DNA of 64,000 nt from an uncultured Chryseobacterium sp. (GTDB lineage: Bacteria > Bacteroidota > Bacteroidia > Flavobacteriales > Weeksellaceae). Location of the stretch: positions 62,001 to 126,000 of the forward strand of contig CAJYLO010000005.1 of NCBI GenBank assembly GCA_913776245.1. The letters run 5' to 3'. The translations under genes and the position numbers were made by a program. Under the pieces are notes generated by a model. That model saw nothing but the letters and a program-made list of their open reading frames with translations, was not told the origin of the DNA and made no database searches. This document shows, piece by piece, positions 44,615-54,412 of this stretch. Position 1 is the stretch's first letter; each line of letters begins with the position of its first letter.

Positions 44615-44622
44615 CAAATATA
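44615..44622 (-). promoter_or_regulatory. -7 box for rplY
   Basis: TATATTTG on the minus strand, 26 bp before the ATG and inside the short prs-rplY gap. Confidence 0.45.
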
Positions 44623-44632
44623 GTAATTTTTT

Positions 44633-45571
44633 TTAGATAATGAATTTATCGCTTATCGATTTATGCTCGTGTACACTTTTCATCACGTCGGCAAACAGTG
44701 AAGCGCAGGAAAGGACTCTTATTTTGGAAGAAAGACCTTCTTTTAAAGGAATAGAATCTGTCACGATAACTTCCAGCAATTTAGAATTTTCTATATTTTC
44801 GTAAGCTTTCCCGGAGAGTACGCCGTGGGTCGCCATAGCTCTTACGGATCTTGCACCTTTATCCATCAGAATATCAGCGGCTTTACAAAGTGTTCCGGCA
44901 GTATCAATCATATCGTCAATCAGGATCACATTCTTATCCGTAACATCACCTATCAGGAACATCTCTTCCACCACATTCGCCTTTTTTCTTTCTTTATAGG
45001 CAATTACTACATCCGCACCAAGGTGTCCGGCATAATTTTTCGCTCTCTTTGCACCACCCATATCAGGCGAAGCAATGGTCAGATTATCAAGTTTAAGAGA
45101 CTGGATGTAATCTACAAAAATAGTGGATGCATAAAGATGGTCCACCGGAATCTCGAAAAAGCCCTGAATCTGATCTGCATGAAGGTCCATCGTCATAATT
45201 CTCGTTGCTCCGGCTGCCGTCAGTAGATTGGCTACCAGTTTTGCACCGATTGGTGCTCTTGGTTTGTCTTTCCGGTCTTGTCTTGCCAAACCGTAGTAAG
45301 GGATTACCACCGTAATATTTTTGGCAGACGCTCTTTTGGCGGCATCAATCATCAGCAATAATTCCAATAGATTATCTGCTGGGGGAAATGTGGATGCAAT
45401 TAGGAAAACCCTTGCACCTCTCACCGATTGTTCCAAAACCGGTTCGAATTCTCCATCGCTGAAATGCTGAATGTTGATCTTCCCCAAAGGCTGCCCGTAG
45501 GAATGGGCGATTTTTTCTGCCAGCTCTTGGCTGGTTCTTGTAGAAAACAAATAACTTGCTTGGTCTGACAT
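44633..45571 (-). CDS. prs: Ribose-phosphate pyrophosphokinase
   Basis: A 312-aa PRPP synthase. It has the flexible-loop Arg/Lys region '[16 protein letters not shown]' near residue 96, '[12 protein letters not shown]' near residue 130 and the PRPP-binding loop [10 protein letters not shown] near residue 218. It makes PRPP for nucleotide, His and Trp synthesis. Length is normal. Confidence 0.95.
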   Translation of the reverse strand: MSDQASYLFSTRTSQELAEKIAHSYGQPLGKINIQHFSDGEFEPVLEQSVRGARVFLIASTFPPADNLLELLLMIDAAKRASAKNITVVIPYYGLARQDRKDKPRAPIGAKLVANLLTAAGATRIMTMDLHADQIQGFFEIPVDHLYASTIFVDYIQSLKLDNLTIASPDMGGAKRAKNYAGHLGADVVIAYKERKKANVVEEMFLIGDVTDKNVILIDDMIDTAGTLCKAADILMDKGARSVRAMATHGVLSGKAYENIENSKLLEVIVTDSIPLKEGLSSKIRVLSCASLFADVMKSVHEHKSISDKFII

Positions 45572-45584
45572 TTTTACTTTTTTG

Positions 45585-45592
45585 CAAATTTA
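45585..45592 (-). promoter_or_regulatory. -7 box for prs
   Basis: TAAATTTG on the minus strand, 13 bp before the ATG. Confidence 0.4.
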
Positions 45593-45636
45593 AAAAATAA
45601 TGAAAAACCTGAAAATTGAATTTCGGATTTAACAAT

Positions 45637-45668
45637 AAAAAAACCAAAATATCTCTATTTTGGTTTTT
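45637..45668. terminator. Terminator between the bacilliredoxin gene and prs
   Basis: AAAAACCAAAATA and TATTTTGGTTTTT make a 13-bp stem with a 4-nt loop 8 bp after the bacilliredoxin stop. A- and T-runs on both sides would serve either strand. Confidence 0.75.
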
Positions 45669-45675
45669 CTTTATC

Positions 45676-46086
45676 TTAACAATACTCTTCAAAAGCAGCC
45701 TGAAGATTCGCAGCAATTGCGCCTGCCGGGTTACCCTCGATGTGGTGTCTTTCCAGCATATGCACCAATTCCCCGTCCTTGAAAAGTGCCACACACGGCG
45801 AGCTTGGCGGGAATGGAGCCAAAAGCTTTCTTGCTTCTGCAACGGCTTCCGTATCAAAGCCCGCAAAAGCCGTCACCAAATGATCCGGCTTTTTCTCGCC
45901 TGTCAAAGAATAAACAACCCCTGGTCTTGCAGCACCTGCCGCACAACCGCATACAGAGTTGATTACTAATAATGTCGTTCCGCTCTGTTTAAGCGCCTCA
46001 TCCACCTGTGCAGGTGTTGTAAGGTCTTCAAAGCCTTTATCTGTAAGTTCTGCCTTCATTGGCAATACTAAATCTGCTGGATACAT
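45676..46086 (-). CDS. BrxA/BrxB family bacilliredoxin
   Basis: A 136-aa thioredoxin-fold protein with the CGC active-site motif in NSVCGCAAGAARPG near residue 47 and the family C-terminus ending in Cys. In Bacillus these proteins remove bacillithiol from cysteines. Whether this organism makes bacillithiol is not visible here. Monocistronic with its own promoter and terminator. Confidence 0.88.
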   Translation of the reverse strand: MYPADLVLPMKAELTDKGFEDLTTPAQVDEALKQSGTTLLVINSVCGCAAGAARPGVVYSLTGEKKPDHLVTAFAGFDTEAVAEARKLLAPFPPSSPCVALFKDGELVHMLERHHIEGNPAGAIAANLQAAFEEYC

Positions 46087-46117
46087 ATTAAATTTATTTT
46101 TAGGTTAATTCGAATTG

Positions 46118-46125
46118 CAAATTTA
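46118..46125 (-). promoter_or_regulatory. -7 box for the bacilliredoxin gene
   Basis: TAAATTTG on the minus strand, 31 bp before the ATG. Confidence 0.4.
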
Positions 46126-46217
46126 ATCAAATAATATTTTGATTATCTGATCAATCATTCTATCAATATCATTCCGAAAATCTATTGAGACATTTTGGCT
46201 GATTTTCAGAACAAAAA

Positions 46218-46239
46218 CCTTGAATCCGAAAACTCAAGG
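46218..46239 (-). terminator. Terminator after the yqeY-family gene
   Basis: CCTTGA and TCAAGG pair around a 10-nt loop; TTTTTG follows on the minus strand. Confidence 0.5.
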
Positions 46240-46366
46240 CTTTAATCAAATCGATATGCAAATTAAGTATATCCTTTTAGTTAGAAGTTTGATGATAGAT
46301 GTGAGAAGTTTAAAATATTATCTTATAATTTAACTTCTTCCCTCTAACTTTTCACTTCTGACAATT

Positions 46367-46813
46367 TTAAGAAAGTAACTTCTTCACCATTTCGGAAATG
46401 CTTTTTCCGTCAGATTTTCCGGCTAATGCTTTAGAGGCAACGCCCATTACTTTTCCTAAATCTTTAATAGTTTCTGCTCCGGTTTCAGAAATGATTTTTT
46501 TGATTTCTGATTCCAGTTCTTCCGCAGACAATTGTTTTGGAAGAAATTGCTCGATCACTTTCATCTGCGCTTCTTCCACTTCAGCAAGGTCAGTTCTTCC
46601 CTGAGCAGTAAATTGCTCATAGGAATCCTTTCTCTGCTTTATCATTCTTTGCAAAATAGCAATTTCTTGTTCTTCCGTCACTTCAGCGCCTCTTGCTTCG
46701 GTTTGTAACAACAGAATCTGAGATTTTACTGCACGAAGAGAATCCAGAGCTACTCTGTCTTTCTCACGCATTGCGGTTTTTATCGCATCGTTTATTGTTT
46801 GTTCTAAACTCAT
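46367..46813 (-). CDS. GatB/YqeY domain-containing protein
   Basis: A 148-aa helical protein matching the YqeY family across its length ('REKDRVALDSLRAVKSQIL' near residue 15, 'AETIKDLGKVMGVAS' near residue 115). The start at 46813 gives the usual length and the MSLEQ beginning; an in-frame codon at 46831 adds 6 residues. The fold resembles the tRNA-binding tail of GatB, but the role is uncertain. It lies downstream of ftsZ, a common position in this group. Confidence 0.85.
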   Translation of the reverse strand: MSLEQTINDAIKTAMREKDRVALDSLRAVKSQILLLQTEARGAEVTEEQEIAILQRMIKQRKDSYEQFTAQGRTDLAEVEEAQMKVIEQFLPKQLSAEELESEIKKIISETGAETIKDLGKVMGVASKALAGKSDGKSISEMVKKLLS

Positions 46814-46908
46814 ATTTTTTGATTTTGGCAATTGGCAATTGGCGGTTAGCTTTTAATATAATGCTCCAATTGGAAGCTAAAAGCGAATTGCCAAAAGCTA
46901 ATCGCAAA

Positions 46909-48810
46909 TTAATCTACATCTTTGTTAAGGAAACGGTTTTCTCTTAGTTGCATACTTCCGTTATTATCAGACAAATAAGTGTTGATATTCTGGTCAGATG
47001 CATTAGAACCGTCGATATTGATGTTCTTTCTTTTGAACGCCGGAACGGTTTCGAAAACGTTCTCATTATCCAATTGCTGGTATCGGGAATTGAATTCTCT
47101 CAACTTGTTTCTTCGTTCCATGGCTTTTGAGGAATCCGGTGTTTTGTTGAAGAACGTGAATCCACTTTCAGTTTCCTGAACCGGATCCTGTTTTTTCTCT
47201 TCTACAATTTCTTCCTTAGTTTCAACAGCGAAAGAAAATCTGGTTGGTTCTTCAATTTTTTCTTCGATAATTTCGTTAACTTTCTCTTCTCTAACCGGAG
47301 TTTCCTCGATTGTAAAATCCTTAACTTCAGAAATAACCTGCTTTTCGATTACAGGAAATTCTTCTTCAACAGCAGGTTCGTTGATTGTGAAAGTTACTTC
47401 AACCGGTTTTTCTGTTTCTTCATTTTTTAAAGACGCTTTTGGCTTGTCCTCCACTTCGAAAGAAAAAGACTGCGCTTCCAAATCTACTTCTTCGTATGCT
47501 TCCTCTTCGAATGTAAAGAGGTTGTATTCCTGCTTTTCGCTGTTATTATAATCGTTTGAGAAATTCTGGATTTCCTCGTTTTCGATGATGTCGATTTTTG
47601 CTTTTGGCTCTTCTACAACACTTTCTGCAACCGAATTGGTTGGGAAGCCGGAAGTTCCGAAATCGTCATCATCTTCTAACCGAAAAAAATTTTTCCCGGA
47701 CTGTACTTCAGGTTTTGATTCTTCCTGGAATCTGCTTTTGAACGGCGATTCTCTGTGAGACGAAGGACTTGGCCTGTCTTCCAAAGAATATTTAATCGTT
47801 TCAGTAACGCCGGAATGTTTTTTATTATCGTTGGAAAAACCGGTTGCTATCACCAAAACGCTCACTGCATCGCCCAATTCCTCGTCTGTTCCAACACCGA
47901 AAATAATATCTGCAGTGTTTCCAGCTTCTTTCTGGATGTGGTCCATAATCACTCCGATTTCGTCCATCGTTACCTCAGTCGCACCGCTTCTGATTAACAA
48001 TAGAACATTTTTCGCACCGGTGATTTTGTTATCATTCAATAACGGGGAATCTAATGCTTTTTTAACCGCTTCTTCCGCTTTGTTTTCACCGCTTGCAATT
48101 CCAGTTGACATCAACGCAGTTCCAGAGTTAGCCAAAACAGATTTAGCATCACGGAAGTCAATATTCACATCGAAATAACCCGTAATAACCTCTGCCATTC
48201 CTTTTGCAGCGTTGGTCAACACTTCATCTGCCTTTGAGAATCCTTGTTTGAAACCAAGATTACCGAATTGTTGTCTCAGTTTATCATTATTGATGACAAT
48301 CAGAGAATCCACATTATTTCTTAATTTTTCCAAACCTAATTCAGCCTGGTCCAATCTTCTTTTTCCTTCAAAACTAAAAGGTACGGTTACGATCCCCACA
48401 GTCAGAATTCCCATTTCTTTAGCCACTTTTGCAATTACAGGTGCAGCTCCGGTTCCGGTTCCGCCGCCCATTCCGGCAGTGATGAAAACCATTTTGGTGT
48501 TCTGTCCCATTGATGCTTTGATATCATCGATGCTTTCGATGGCTGCTTTTTCGCCAACTTCCGGGTCAGCGCCTGCGCCAAGACCTTCGGTCATTGTTAC
48601 ACCTAACTGAACTTTGTTAGCAACAGGATTGTTGTCAAGCGTCTGTGCATCGGTATTGCAAATCACGAAATCCACGCCATAAATCCCTTTCTCGTACATA
48701 TGCTTCAAAGCGTTGTTTCCGCCGCCTCCGACGCCGATTACTTTAATAATTGAAGAATTGCCCTTTGGTAAATCAAATGAGAATCCCTGTGTATTATTTA
48801 TATTGTCCAT
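46909..48810 (-). CDS. ftsZ: Cell division protein FtsZ
   Basis: A 633-aa tubulin-like GTPase. The N-terminal domain has VGGGGNNALKHM near residue 26 and the tubulin signature GGGTGTGAAPV near residue 115. The core ends near residue 330; the following 250 residues are an acidic linker rich in Glu, Val and Lys, with a short basic C-terminal region. The long linker is typical of Bacteroidetes. Last core gene of the dcw cluster. Confidence 0.95.
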   Translation of the reverse strand: MDNINNTQGFSFDLPKGNSSIIKVIGVGGGGNNALKHMYEKGIYGVDFVICNTDAQTLDNNPVANKVQLGVTMTEGLGAGADPEVGEKAAIESIDDIKASMGQNTKMVFITAGMGGGTGTGAAPVIAKVAKEMGILTVGIVTVPFSFEGKRRLDQAELGLEKLRNNVDSLIVINNDKLRQQFGNLGFKQGFSKADEVLTNAAKGMAEVITGYFDVNIDFRDAKSVLANSGTALMSTGIASGENKAEEAVKKALDSPLLNDNKITGAKNVLLLIRSGATEVTMDEIGVIMDHIQKEAGNTADIIFGVGTDEELGDAVSVLVIATGFSNDNKKHSGVTETIKYSLEDRPSPSSHRESPFKSRFQEESKPEVQSGKNFFRLEDDDDFGTSGFPTNSVAESVVEEPKAKIDIIENEEIQNFSNDYNNSEKQEYNLFTFEEEAYEEVDLEAQSFSFEVEDKPKASLKNEETEKPVEVTFTINEPAVEEEFPVIEKQVISEVKDFTIEETPVREEKVNEIIEEKIEEPTRFSFAVETKEEIVEEKKQDPVQETESGFTFFNKTPDSSKAMERRNKLREFNSRYQQLDNENVFETVPAFKRKNINIDGSNASDQNINTYLSDNNGSMQLRENRFLNKDVD

Positions 48811-48915
48811 AGTAGTTTTATTTTTTCAATTTGTTAAACCGTTTAATCGCTGATTTGCAAGATTGTCTCATTGCTGGCCTTACGATTTCACGATTGGCGA
48901 TTTTACGATTATTAA

Positions 48916-50295
48916 TTACTCTTCTACTTCTTCAAAGAATTTTTTCACTTTATCTAGAATTGACTGACCGAATGTCGGTTTGTTTCTTTTAGCTTCGCTT
49001 TTTGGCTGAGAAATTTCTTCTATCTGCTGAACCTGTTGAGGTTTCTCAACTTCTGCATTTGGCTGAGCAACAATTTCTGACTTAGCAACAGCTTCTTCGA
49101 TGATTTCTTCCTCAGAAATATTGGTTTTCTTATCTCTGATTTTAAGACTTTCCATTAGCAAACCGATGGACGTTGCAAATTCCGGTCCTTTCAGATATTG
49201 GTTTTTATCATTGGCCACATATTCGTTAGCGAAACCAATCCTGCTGTCGAAACCTGTTGTGTAATTCGCTAACTGACGAAGGTTTCTCAGATTGGAACCA
49301 CCGCCGGTCAAAACGATTCCTGCGATCAGTTTTTTCTTCTGTTCGAAAGCGCCGTAGCCTTTCAGTTCGGTGTTGACCATTTCAAGAATTTCTTCAACTC
49401 TTGCATTGATGATCTGAGCCAGAACCTTCAGCGAAATCTCTTTGTCCGGACGACCGTGCAATCCCGGGATTGTCACGTAAGTGCTGTCTTTTTCCAATTC
49501 CGGAACAGACGAACCGAATTTCACTTTCAGTTGTTCTGCGTGTTTCTCGATTATGGAGCAACCTTCCTTAATATCATCGGTGATAATGCCGCCGCCATAA
49601 GGAATCACGCAAGTATGACGAATGATGTTGTCTTTGAAAATTGCGATATCCGTGGTTCCACCACCGATATCAACAATCGCAACACCAGCTTCCTTTTCTT
49701 CTTTTGTAAGAACCGCTTCGGACGACGCCAAAGGTTCCAATGTCAAAGCTTCCATCTCCAGACCGGCTTCGCGAACGCATCTTGCAATGTTTCTGATGGA
49801 ACCCATCTGTCCTACAACCACGTGGAAATTAGCTTCCAATCTTTTGCCGTGCATCCCGATTGGTTCCTGGATCTCGCCTTCAGAATCTACTTTGTATTCC
49901 TGAGGCAAAACGTGGATGATTTCCTCACCAGGCAACATGACCAGTTTTTTCACCTGGTCTTTCAGTTTCTCAATATCATCTTCGGTGATGTACTGATCCG
50001 GATGCTCTCTCATAATGTAATCCGAATGCTGGAGAGACCGGATGTGTTTTCCTGCAATACCTACCGTCACTTTGTGAATAGGAACGCCGGCGCTGGATTG
50101 CGCTTCTGCCACTGCAGTTTTGATGGAATTGATGGTTTGGGAAATGTTGTTCACGATTCCTTTGTGAACGCCAAGACTTTTAGCCTTCCCAACGCCCAGG
50201 ATCTCGATTTTCCCGTGAGCGTTTCGCCTGCCGACAATGGCGACAATCTTGGTTGTCCCAATGTCCAGACCTACTGAATACTCTTGATTTTCCAT
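48916..50295 (-). CDS. ftsA: Cell division protein FtsA
   Basis: A 459-aa actin-like ATPase with the start VGLDIGTTKIVAIVG, phosphate-2 motif VDIGGGTTDIAIF near residue 210 and GIVLTGGGSNL near residue 330. The C-terminal 70 residues are a linker leading to an amphipathic helix ('SILDKVKKFFEEVEE') that should bind the membrane. It tethers FtsZ. Confidence 0.94.
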   Translation of the reverse strand: MENQEYSVGLDIGTTKIVAIVGRRNAHGKIEILGVGKAKSLGVHKGIVNNISQTINSIKTAVAEAQSSAGVPIHKVTVGIAGKHIRSLQHSDYIMREHPDQYITEDDIEKLKDQVKKLVMLPGEEIIHVLPQEYKVDSEGEIQEPIGMHGKRLEANFHVVVGQMGSIRNIARCVREAGLEMEALTLEPLASSEAVLTKEEKEAGVAIVDIGGGTTDIAIFKDNIIRHTCVIPYGGGIITDDIKEGCSIIEKHAEQLKVKFGSSVPELEKDSTYVTIPGLHGRPDKEISLKVLAQIINARVEEILEMVNTELKGYGAFEQKKKLIAGIVLTGGGSNLRNLRQLANYTTGFDSRIGFANEYVANDKNQYLKGPEFATSIGLLMESLKIRDKKTNISEEEIIEEAVAKSEIVAQPNAEVEKPQQVQQIEEISQPKSEAKRNKPTFGQSILDKVKKFFEEVEE

Positions 50296-50377
50296 TATAT
50301 GCTCGATTTGATTTTTTTTAATTTTTTATTTTTCAGGATTTTACCTTTCGCTATTAACAGATAATCCCTCCGGGATT

Positions 50378-51406
50378 CTATTCTACAATTACTTTTGCTT
50401 TTTTCTTTTTGTCAGAAGTTGGTTTGGATGTTGTTTCCTTTTTCTTTATTGAAGTTTTTTTCGGTTCCGATTTCTTCTCTACTTTTTTCGGTTTCGAAGA
50501 TTCTTTTTTAACTTCTGATTTCTTAGGTTCCGCTTTTTTAATTTCTTTTTTCGGTTCCGGTTTGGGTTCCGCTTTTTTAGTTTCTGTTTTTGCCGGAACC
50601 GATGCTAGTAATTGCGTAGGCTTTCCTTCCGGTTTGGTGATTTCAATTTTTGGCGCATTTTTCAGGAGACTGTCATTCTCTTTGAAATACGGATTCAGCG
50701 TAGTTACGATCTGATTATTGTATTTGACTGAAATCTTTTTGTATTTCTCAGGATTATGATATACCAGATACTTTTCTACAAATGTTTTAAAACCTTTAAC
50801 CTTAAAATCAATATTATCCAAATCACCAATTTCCACTTTATAATAGCCGTCACTGGTCAGAAGATTATAATTGCCATTTTGTTTTGTAATCCCTATAAAA
50901 TATTTTTTACTGAAATCATCTTTATCAATTTTTTCGACCAGCTCACCCAGCTTATGATATTCTGCCGGTTCTACATCACCCGTCACCAGCATACACGGAT
51001 AAGAAAAGTTTCTCGAAATCGGGAATTCTACCCCTTTTTCATCAACATAAAAATCCTTTCCGTTTTTGTTCAATCTGAAGATCGGAATGCGTTGTTTGAT
51101 ATCAACATTCAGGTTTCCGTTCAGATTCATATAAACATTGGCACTGTCCACAAACGGAATCTCATTAATCTTCTTTTCCAATTCCGGAATCTTAATATCG
51201 CCGATTTTCTTAGTCGGATTGAATTGCTTTACCAAATCCTTGATATCCTTCTCATCCACAAAATAAATCGGCGTTTTGGTCTGGTTCATATTAATCGATA
51301 CGTTCTCCATTTTGGCGTTGTTGAAACGCTTCAATGAGAAACTGAGCAGAAATCCAAAAAGGACTACTGTTACGAGTATCTTCAATATTCTCCACTTGTT
51401 TTTCAT
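50378..51406 (-). CDS. ftsQ: Cell division protein FtsQ, with long Lys/Pro/Glu tail
   Basis: A 342-aa single-pass membrane protein (transmembrane segment about residues 8-25). The extracytoplasmic region has the beta-rich FtsQ/DivIB fold (about 100-245, 'DIKQRIPIFRLNKNGKDFYVDEKG'). The last 75 residues are a low-complexity repeat of KKAEPK- and KKSEPK-like units. Its place between murC and ftsA confirms the identity despite low sequence conservation. Confidence 0.85.
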   Translation of the reverse strand: MKNKWRILKILVTVVLFGFLLSFSLKRFNNAKMENVSINMNQTKTPIYFVDEKDIKDLVKQFNPTKKIGDIKIPELEKKINEIPFVDSANVYMNLNGNLNVDIKQRIPIFRLNKNGKDFYVDEKGVEFPISRNFSYPCMLVTGDVEPAEYHKLGELVEKIDKDDFSKKYFIGITKQNGNYNLLTSDGYYKVEIGDLDNIDFKVKGFKTFVEKYLVYHNPEKYKKISVKYNNQIVTTLNPYFKENDSLLKNAPKIEITKPEGKPTQLLASVPAKTETKKAEPKPEPKKEIKKAEPKKSEVKKESSKPKKVEKKSEPKKTSIKKKETTSKPTSDKKKKAKVIVE

Positions 51407-51463
51407 ATTATTTTGTTGGATGATGGAAGTTGAAAGCTGGATGCTTCAAACTTTTCATCAAAC

Positions 51464-52846
51464 TTAATTTTCATTATTAATTTTTAATTCTAATGTTGGA
51501 AGCCATTCCATAATCGGGTCGTAAAGTGTATCAATATTTCCCGCTCCGACTGTCAATAAAATATCAAAATCTCTTTCTTTTATTTTGTCGAAAGCCTCCT
51601 GTAATGTGCAGACTTCCTTATTTTCTGTTTCGATTTTTTCAGCTAACCAAGCGGATGTAACGCCTTCAAAATTTTCCTGAAGTTCTCTCGCAGGATAAAT
51701 ATCAAGCAGCAACAAATCATCTCCATTTTCCAGACTTCTCGCAAAATCTTCTGCGAAATCTCTCGTTCTGCTGAACAAATGCGGTTGGAAAACCACCAGC
51801 AATTTCTTAGTTGGATAAAAAGTTTTTATCGAACCAATGACAGCGTTCAGTTCTGTGGGATGATGGGCATAATCATCAATATAAATCTTTCCGTTATCGA
51901 AAATATGTTTCGTATATCTTCTTTTGATACCTTTGAAGCTTGCGATTGCCTTTTTCAAAGTTTCGAAATCCACACCCAAATTGCTCAGAATCGCCAAAGC
52001 AACCGTCGCATTTTCAACATTGTGAATTCCCGGAATTTCCCAGACAAAATCGTCAACTTCCTGTGTTGGCGTATGAAAATCGAAATAGATTTTATCGTGG
52101 TCCATTCTCAGATTATCAGAATAATAATCTGCTTCCTCATTGACTGCGTAAGTCTTGTGTGCTCTTCCGATTGCAATTCCTTTTCTGACGAACAACTGAT
52201 TATCATTCGGAACTAAAGCTGCAAATTGTCTGAAACCATCTTCAATCTGAACTCTGTCACCATAAATATCCAAATGATCCGCATCAATCGATGTTACAAC
52301 CGCCCAATCCGGAGAAAGGTTCAGGAAACTTCTGTCATATTCATCAGCTTCAACCACAGAGAATTGATTCCCGTTATAATCAAAATTCGATTTGAAATTT
52401 TCCGAAATTCCGCCTAAAAATGCGGACGAAGGAAGATTAGCTTCTTTGCAAAGATGCGCAATCAAAGTAGAAGTTGTCGTTTTCCCGTGCGTTCCAGCAA
52501 CGGCAATGCAATCTGTATTTTCGGTAATCAATCCCAAAACTTTTGCACGTTTCAGGATGACGAAACCTTCGCTGGTAAGGTAATCCAGAATTGATAATTT
52601 CTTGATGGCTGGCGTGTAAATCACCAAGGTTGACTCTTTATCGAGCGCTACAATTTTCTCATCAATCACATCATCAAATGTAATATCAATACCTTCAAAA
52701 CCGATTTGAGCCGTCAGTTTTGTTGGTGTTTTGTCATAGCCCAAAACATTTTTGCCGTTAGCGTGAAAATATCTCGCCAGCGCGCTCATCCCGATCCCAC
52801 CGATTCCGATGAAATAGAAGTTTTGATATTGATTTAAGATGCTCAT
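51464..52846 (-). CDS. murC: UDP-N-acetylmuramate-L-alanine ligase
   Basis: A 460-aa Mur ligase with the UDP-binding loop GIGGIGMSALARY near residue 15, P-loop GTHGKTTTSTL near residue 113 and EADEYDRSFL near residue 165. The C-terminal domain starts near residue 305 with 'YIDDYAHHPTEL'. It adds L-Ala to UDP-MurNAc. Confidence 0.95.
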   Translation of the reverse strand: MSILNQYQNFYFIGIGGIGMSALARYFHANGKNVLGYDKTPTKLTAQIGFEGIDITFDDVIDEKIVALDKESTLVIYTPAIKKLSILDYLTSEGFVILKRAKVLGLITENTDCIAVAGTHGKTTTSTLIAHLCKEANLPSSAFLGGISENFKSNFDYNGNQFSVVEADEYDRSFLNLSPDWAVVTSIDADHLDIYGDRVQIEDGFRQFAALVPNDNQLFVRKGIAIGRAHKTYAVNEEADYYSDNLRMDHDKIYFDFHTPTQEVDDFVWEIPGIHNVENATVALAILSNLGVDFETLKKAIASFKGIKRRYTKHIFDNGKIYIDDYAHHPTELNAVIGSIKTFYPTKKLLVVFQPHLFSRTRDFAEDFARSLENGDDLLLLDIYPARELQENFEGVTSAWLAEKIETENKEVCTLQEAFDKIKERDFDILLTVGAGNIDTLYDPIMEWLPTLELKINNEN

Positions 52847-52853
52847 TTAATTC

Positions 52854-53315
52854 TTATCTTTTTGACTTTACCGCTCTGTATCTTGGAATGCTAATCCTTT
52901 CCAACATATTGTTATCTCTGTAAATATTAACTCTCACAGCTTGTACACTGTCGCTTTTGGAAGCCCTGGCTTTGAAAATAAAATAATCCAGAAAATCCTT
53001 TGGGGAATAGTTGGATTTAGCCTCGCTCAGTTCCCCGATTGTGATAGTTCCATACCGACTGTTATAGTATTCGCAGCTTTTTTTAAAACTTTCCGGATCC
53101 AATTTTTTCTTAAGATTGACATCCATTTTATAACCTTGAAACTCCGAATAATCCTGCTTTTCACATTTGGCAAAATATTCTGTCGCAAAGTTTTTGACCA
53201 ATTTGATTCTTTCCGCACTTTTAGCTTTACCTTTCAAGTCAGGTCGATATTTTGATGCGCAGGAAACTGTCATCAAAATTGAAAAAACCATAGTTAAAAT
53301 ATAAAAATGCTTCAT
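52854..53315 (-). CDS. Lipoprotein of unknown function inside the dcw cluster
   Basis: A 153-aa protein with a signal peptide and lipobox TVSC (Cys near residue 19). The mature part has conserved-looking 'FATEYFAKCEKQDYSEF' and 'YYNSRYGTITIGEL' segments, but I recognise no family. Its start overlaps the murG stop by 1 bp and it ends 7 bp before murC, so it is co-translated with cell-wall genes. A role in envelope synthesis is inference from position. Confidence 0.72.
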   Translation of the reverse strand: MKHFYILTMVFSILMTVSCASKYRPDLKGKAKSAERIKLVKNFATEYFAKCEKQDYSEFQGYKMDVNLKKKLDPESFKKSCEYYNSRYGTITIGELSEAKSNYSPKDFLDYFIFKARASKSDSVQAVRVNIYRDNNMLERISIPRYRAVKSKR

Positions 53316-54412
53316 TATTTAATCACTTTAAAAATCTCATCTACAATCTCTTGCGCTGCCTTTGGCTTTGCAAAGAATTCCAGATTGGATGACATTTCTT
53401 TTCTCAGATTTTCTTTCTCGCAGATTTCTGAAAGTGTGTTCCAGAATTTATTTTTCATTTCAGAATCTTTTACCATTCTTGCCGCGTTTTTTTCCACCAA
53501 CGTCAAAGCATTTTTGGTTTGATGGTCTTCTGCTGCAAATGGAAATGGTACCAGTAAAACCGGTTTTTTCGCCATCGCCAATTCTGAAATTGCAATTGCG
53601 CCGGCTCTGGAAACAATTACATCTGCCGCGGAATAAGCCAAAGCCATATCGGAAATGAATTCTTTAATCTGGATGGAAGCTGGAGGTTGGATGCTGGAAG
53701 TTATTTCAGCAAAATCCGTCTTTCCTGTTTGCCAGATTAACTGATAATTCTTGTCTTTCAGTCTATCAAAATTCTCTTTCCAGCCGTTGTTTAAAGTTCT
53801 GGAACCGAGTGAACCGCCGACAGACAAAATCGTTAATTTATTTTTATCTAAGCCTAATTTTTCTTTCGCTACATCCTTATCAATCAAATCGGTTATAATA
53901 TTCTGACGAATTGGATTTCCTAAGAAATAAGTCTTCGTTCCGTGGAAAAATTGCTCCATATCCGGATAGGCTGTGAAAACTGCTTTTGCTTTTTTCGCAT
54001 TGAAAACATTAGTCTTTCCTGGTAAAGAATTCTGTTCCTGAATAAAGGTCGCAATTCCCATTTTTGCTGCAATATACAAAGCCGGACCGCTGGCAAAACC
54101 ACCTGTTCCAACTGCAAAATCCGGTTTGAAATCTTGGATGATTTTTTTGGCTTTCATCAAACTGGAAATGATTTTAAACGGCAATGCGACATTCTTCAAA
54201 AGATTACCTCTGTCGAATCCGGTGATATTCAATCCCTCGATTTTGAATCCTGCCTGAGGCACCTTTTCCATTTCCATTTTGCCATTGGCGCCAATGAACA
54301 AAAACTCTGCATCGGGAAATCTCTTCTGGATTTCCTGAGCAATCGCAACCGCCGGAAAGATGTGTCCACCTGTTCCGCCGCCGCTCATTAATATTTTCAG
54401 TTTTTTGTTCAT
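53315..54412 (-). CDS. murG: UDP-GlcNAc-undecaprenyl-pyrophosphoryl-MurNAc-pentapeptide transferase
   Basis: A 365-aa GT-B glycosyltransferase with GGGTGGHIFPA near residue 10, VGTGGFASGPAL near residue 101 and the UDP-GlcNAc site 'GAIAISELAMAKKPVLL' near residue 275. It makes lipid II at the inner face of the membrane. An odd feature is a 12-13 residue stretch (53669-53706) encoded by a repeat otherwise found between genes. Confidence 0.95.
   Translation of the reverse strand: MNKKLKILMSGGGTGGHIFPAVAIAQEIQKRFPDAEFLFIGANGKMEMEKVPQAGFKIEGLNITGFDRGNLLKNVALPFKIISSLMKAKKIIQDFKPDFAVGTGGFASGPALYIAAKMGIATFIQEQNSLPGKTNVFNAKKAKAVFTAYPDMEQFFHGTKTYFLGNPIRQNIITDLIDKDVAKEKLGLDKNKLTILSVGGSLGSRTLNNGWKENFDRLKDKNYQLIWQTGKTDFAEITSSIQPPASIQIKEFISDMALAYSAADVIVSRAGAIAISELAMAKKPVLLVPFPFAAEDHQTKNALTLVEKNAARMVKDSEMKNKFWNTLSEICEKENLRKEMSSNLEFFAKPKAAQEIVDEIFKVIK
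53669..53706. repeat. Intergenic-type repeat inside murG
   Basis: The plus strand reads as overlapping GGATGGAAGCTGG, GGAGGTTGG and ATGCTGGAAG units. This composition also occurs in gene-free stretches at about 51415-51455 and 16009-16035. Within murG it is in frame and encodes TSSIQPPASIQ. Confidence 0.55.

Noticed and set aside
49456..50277. 273-codon plus-strand open frame opposite ftsA
   Set aside because: Antisense shadow of a conserved gene; Phe/Cys/His-rich composition, no motif, no promoter.
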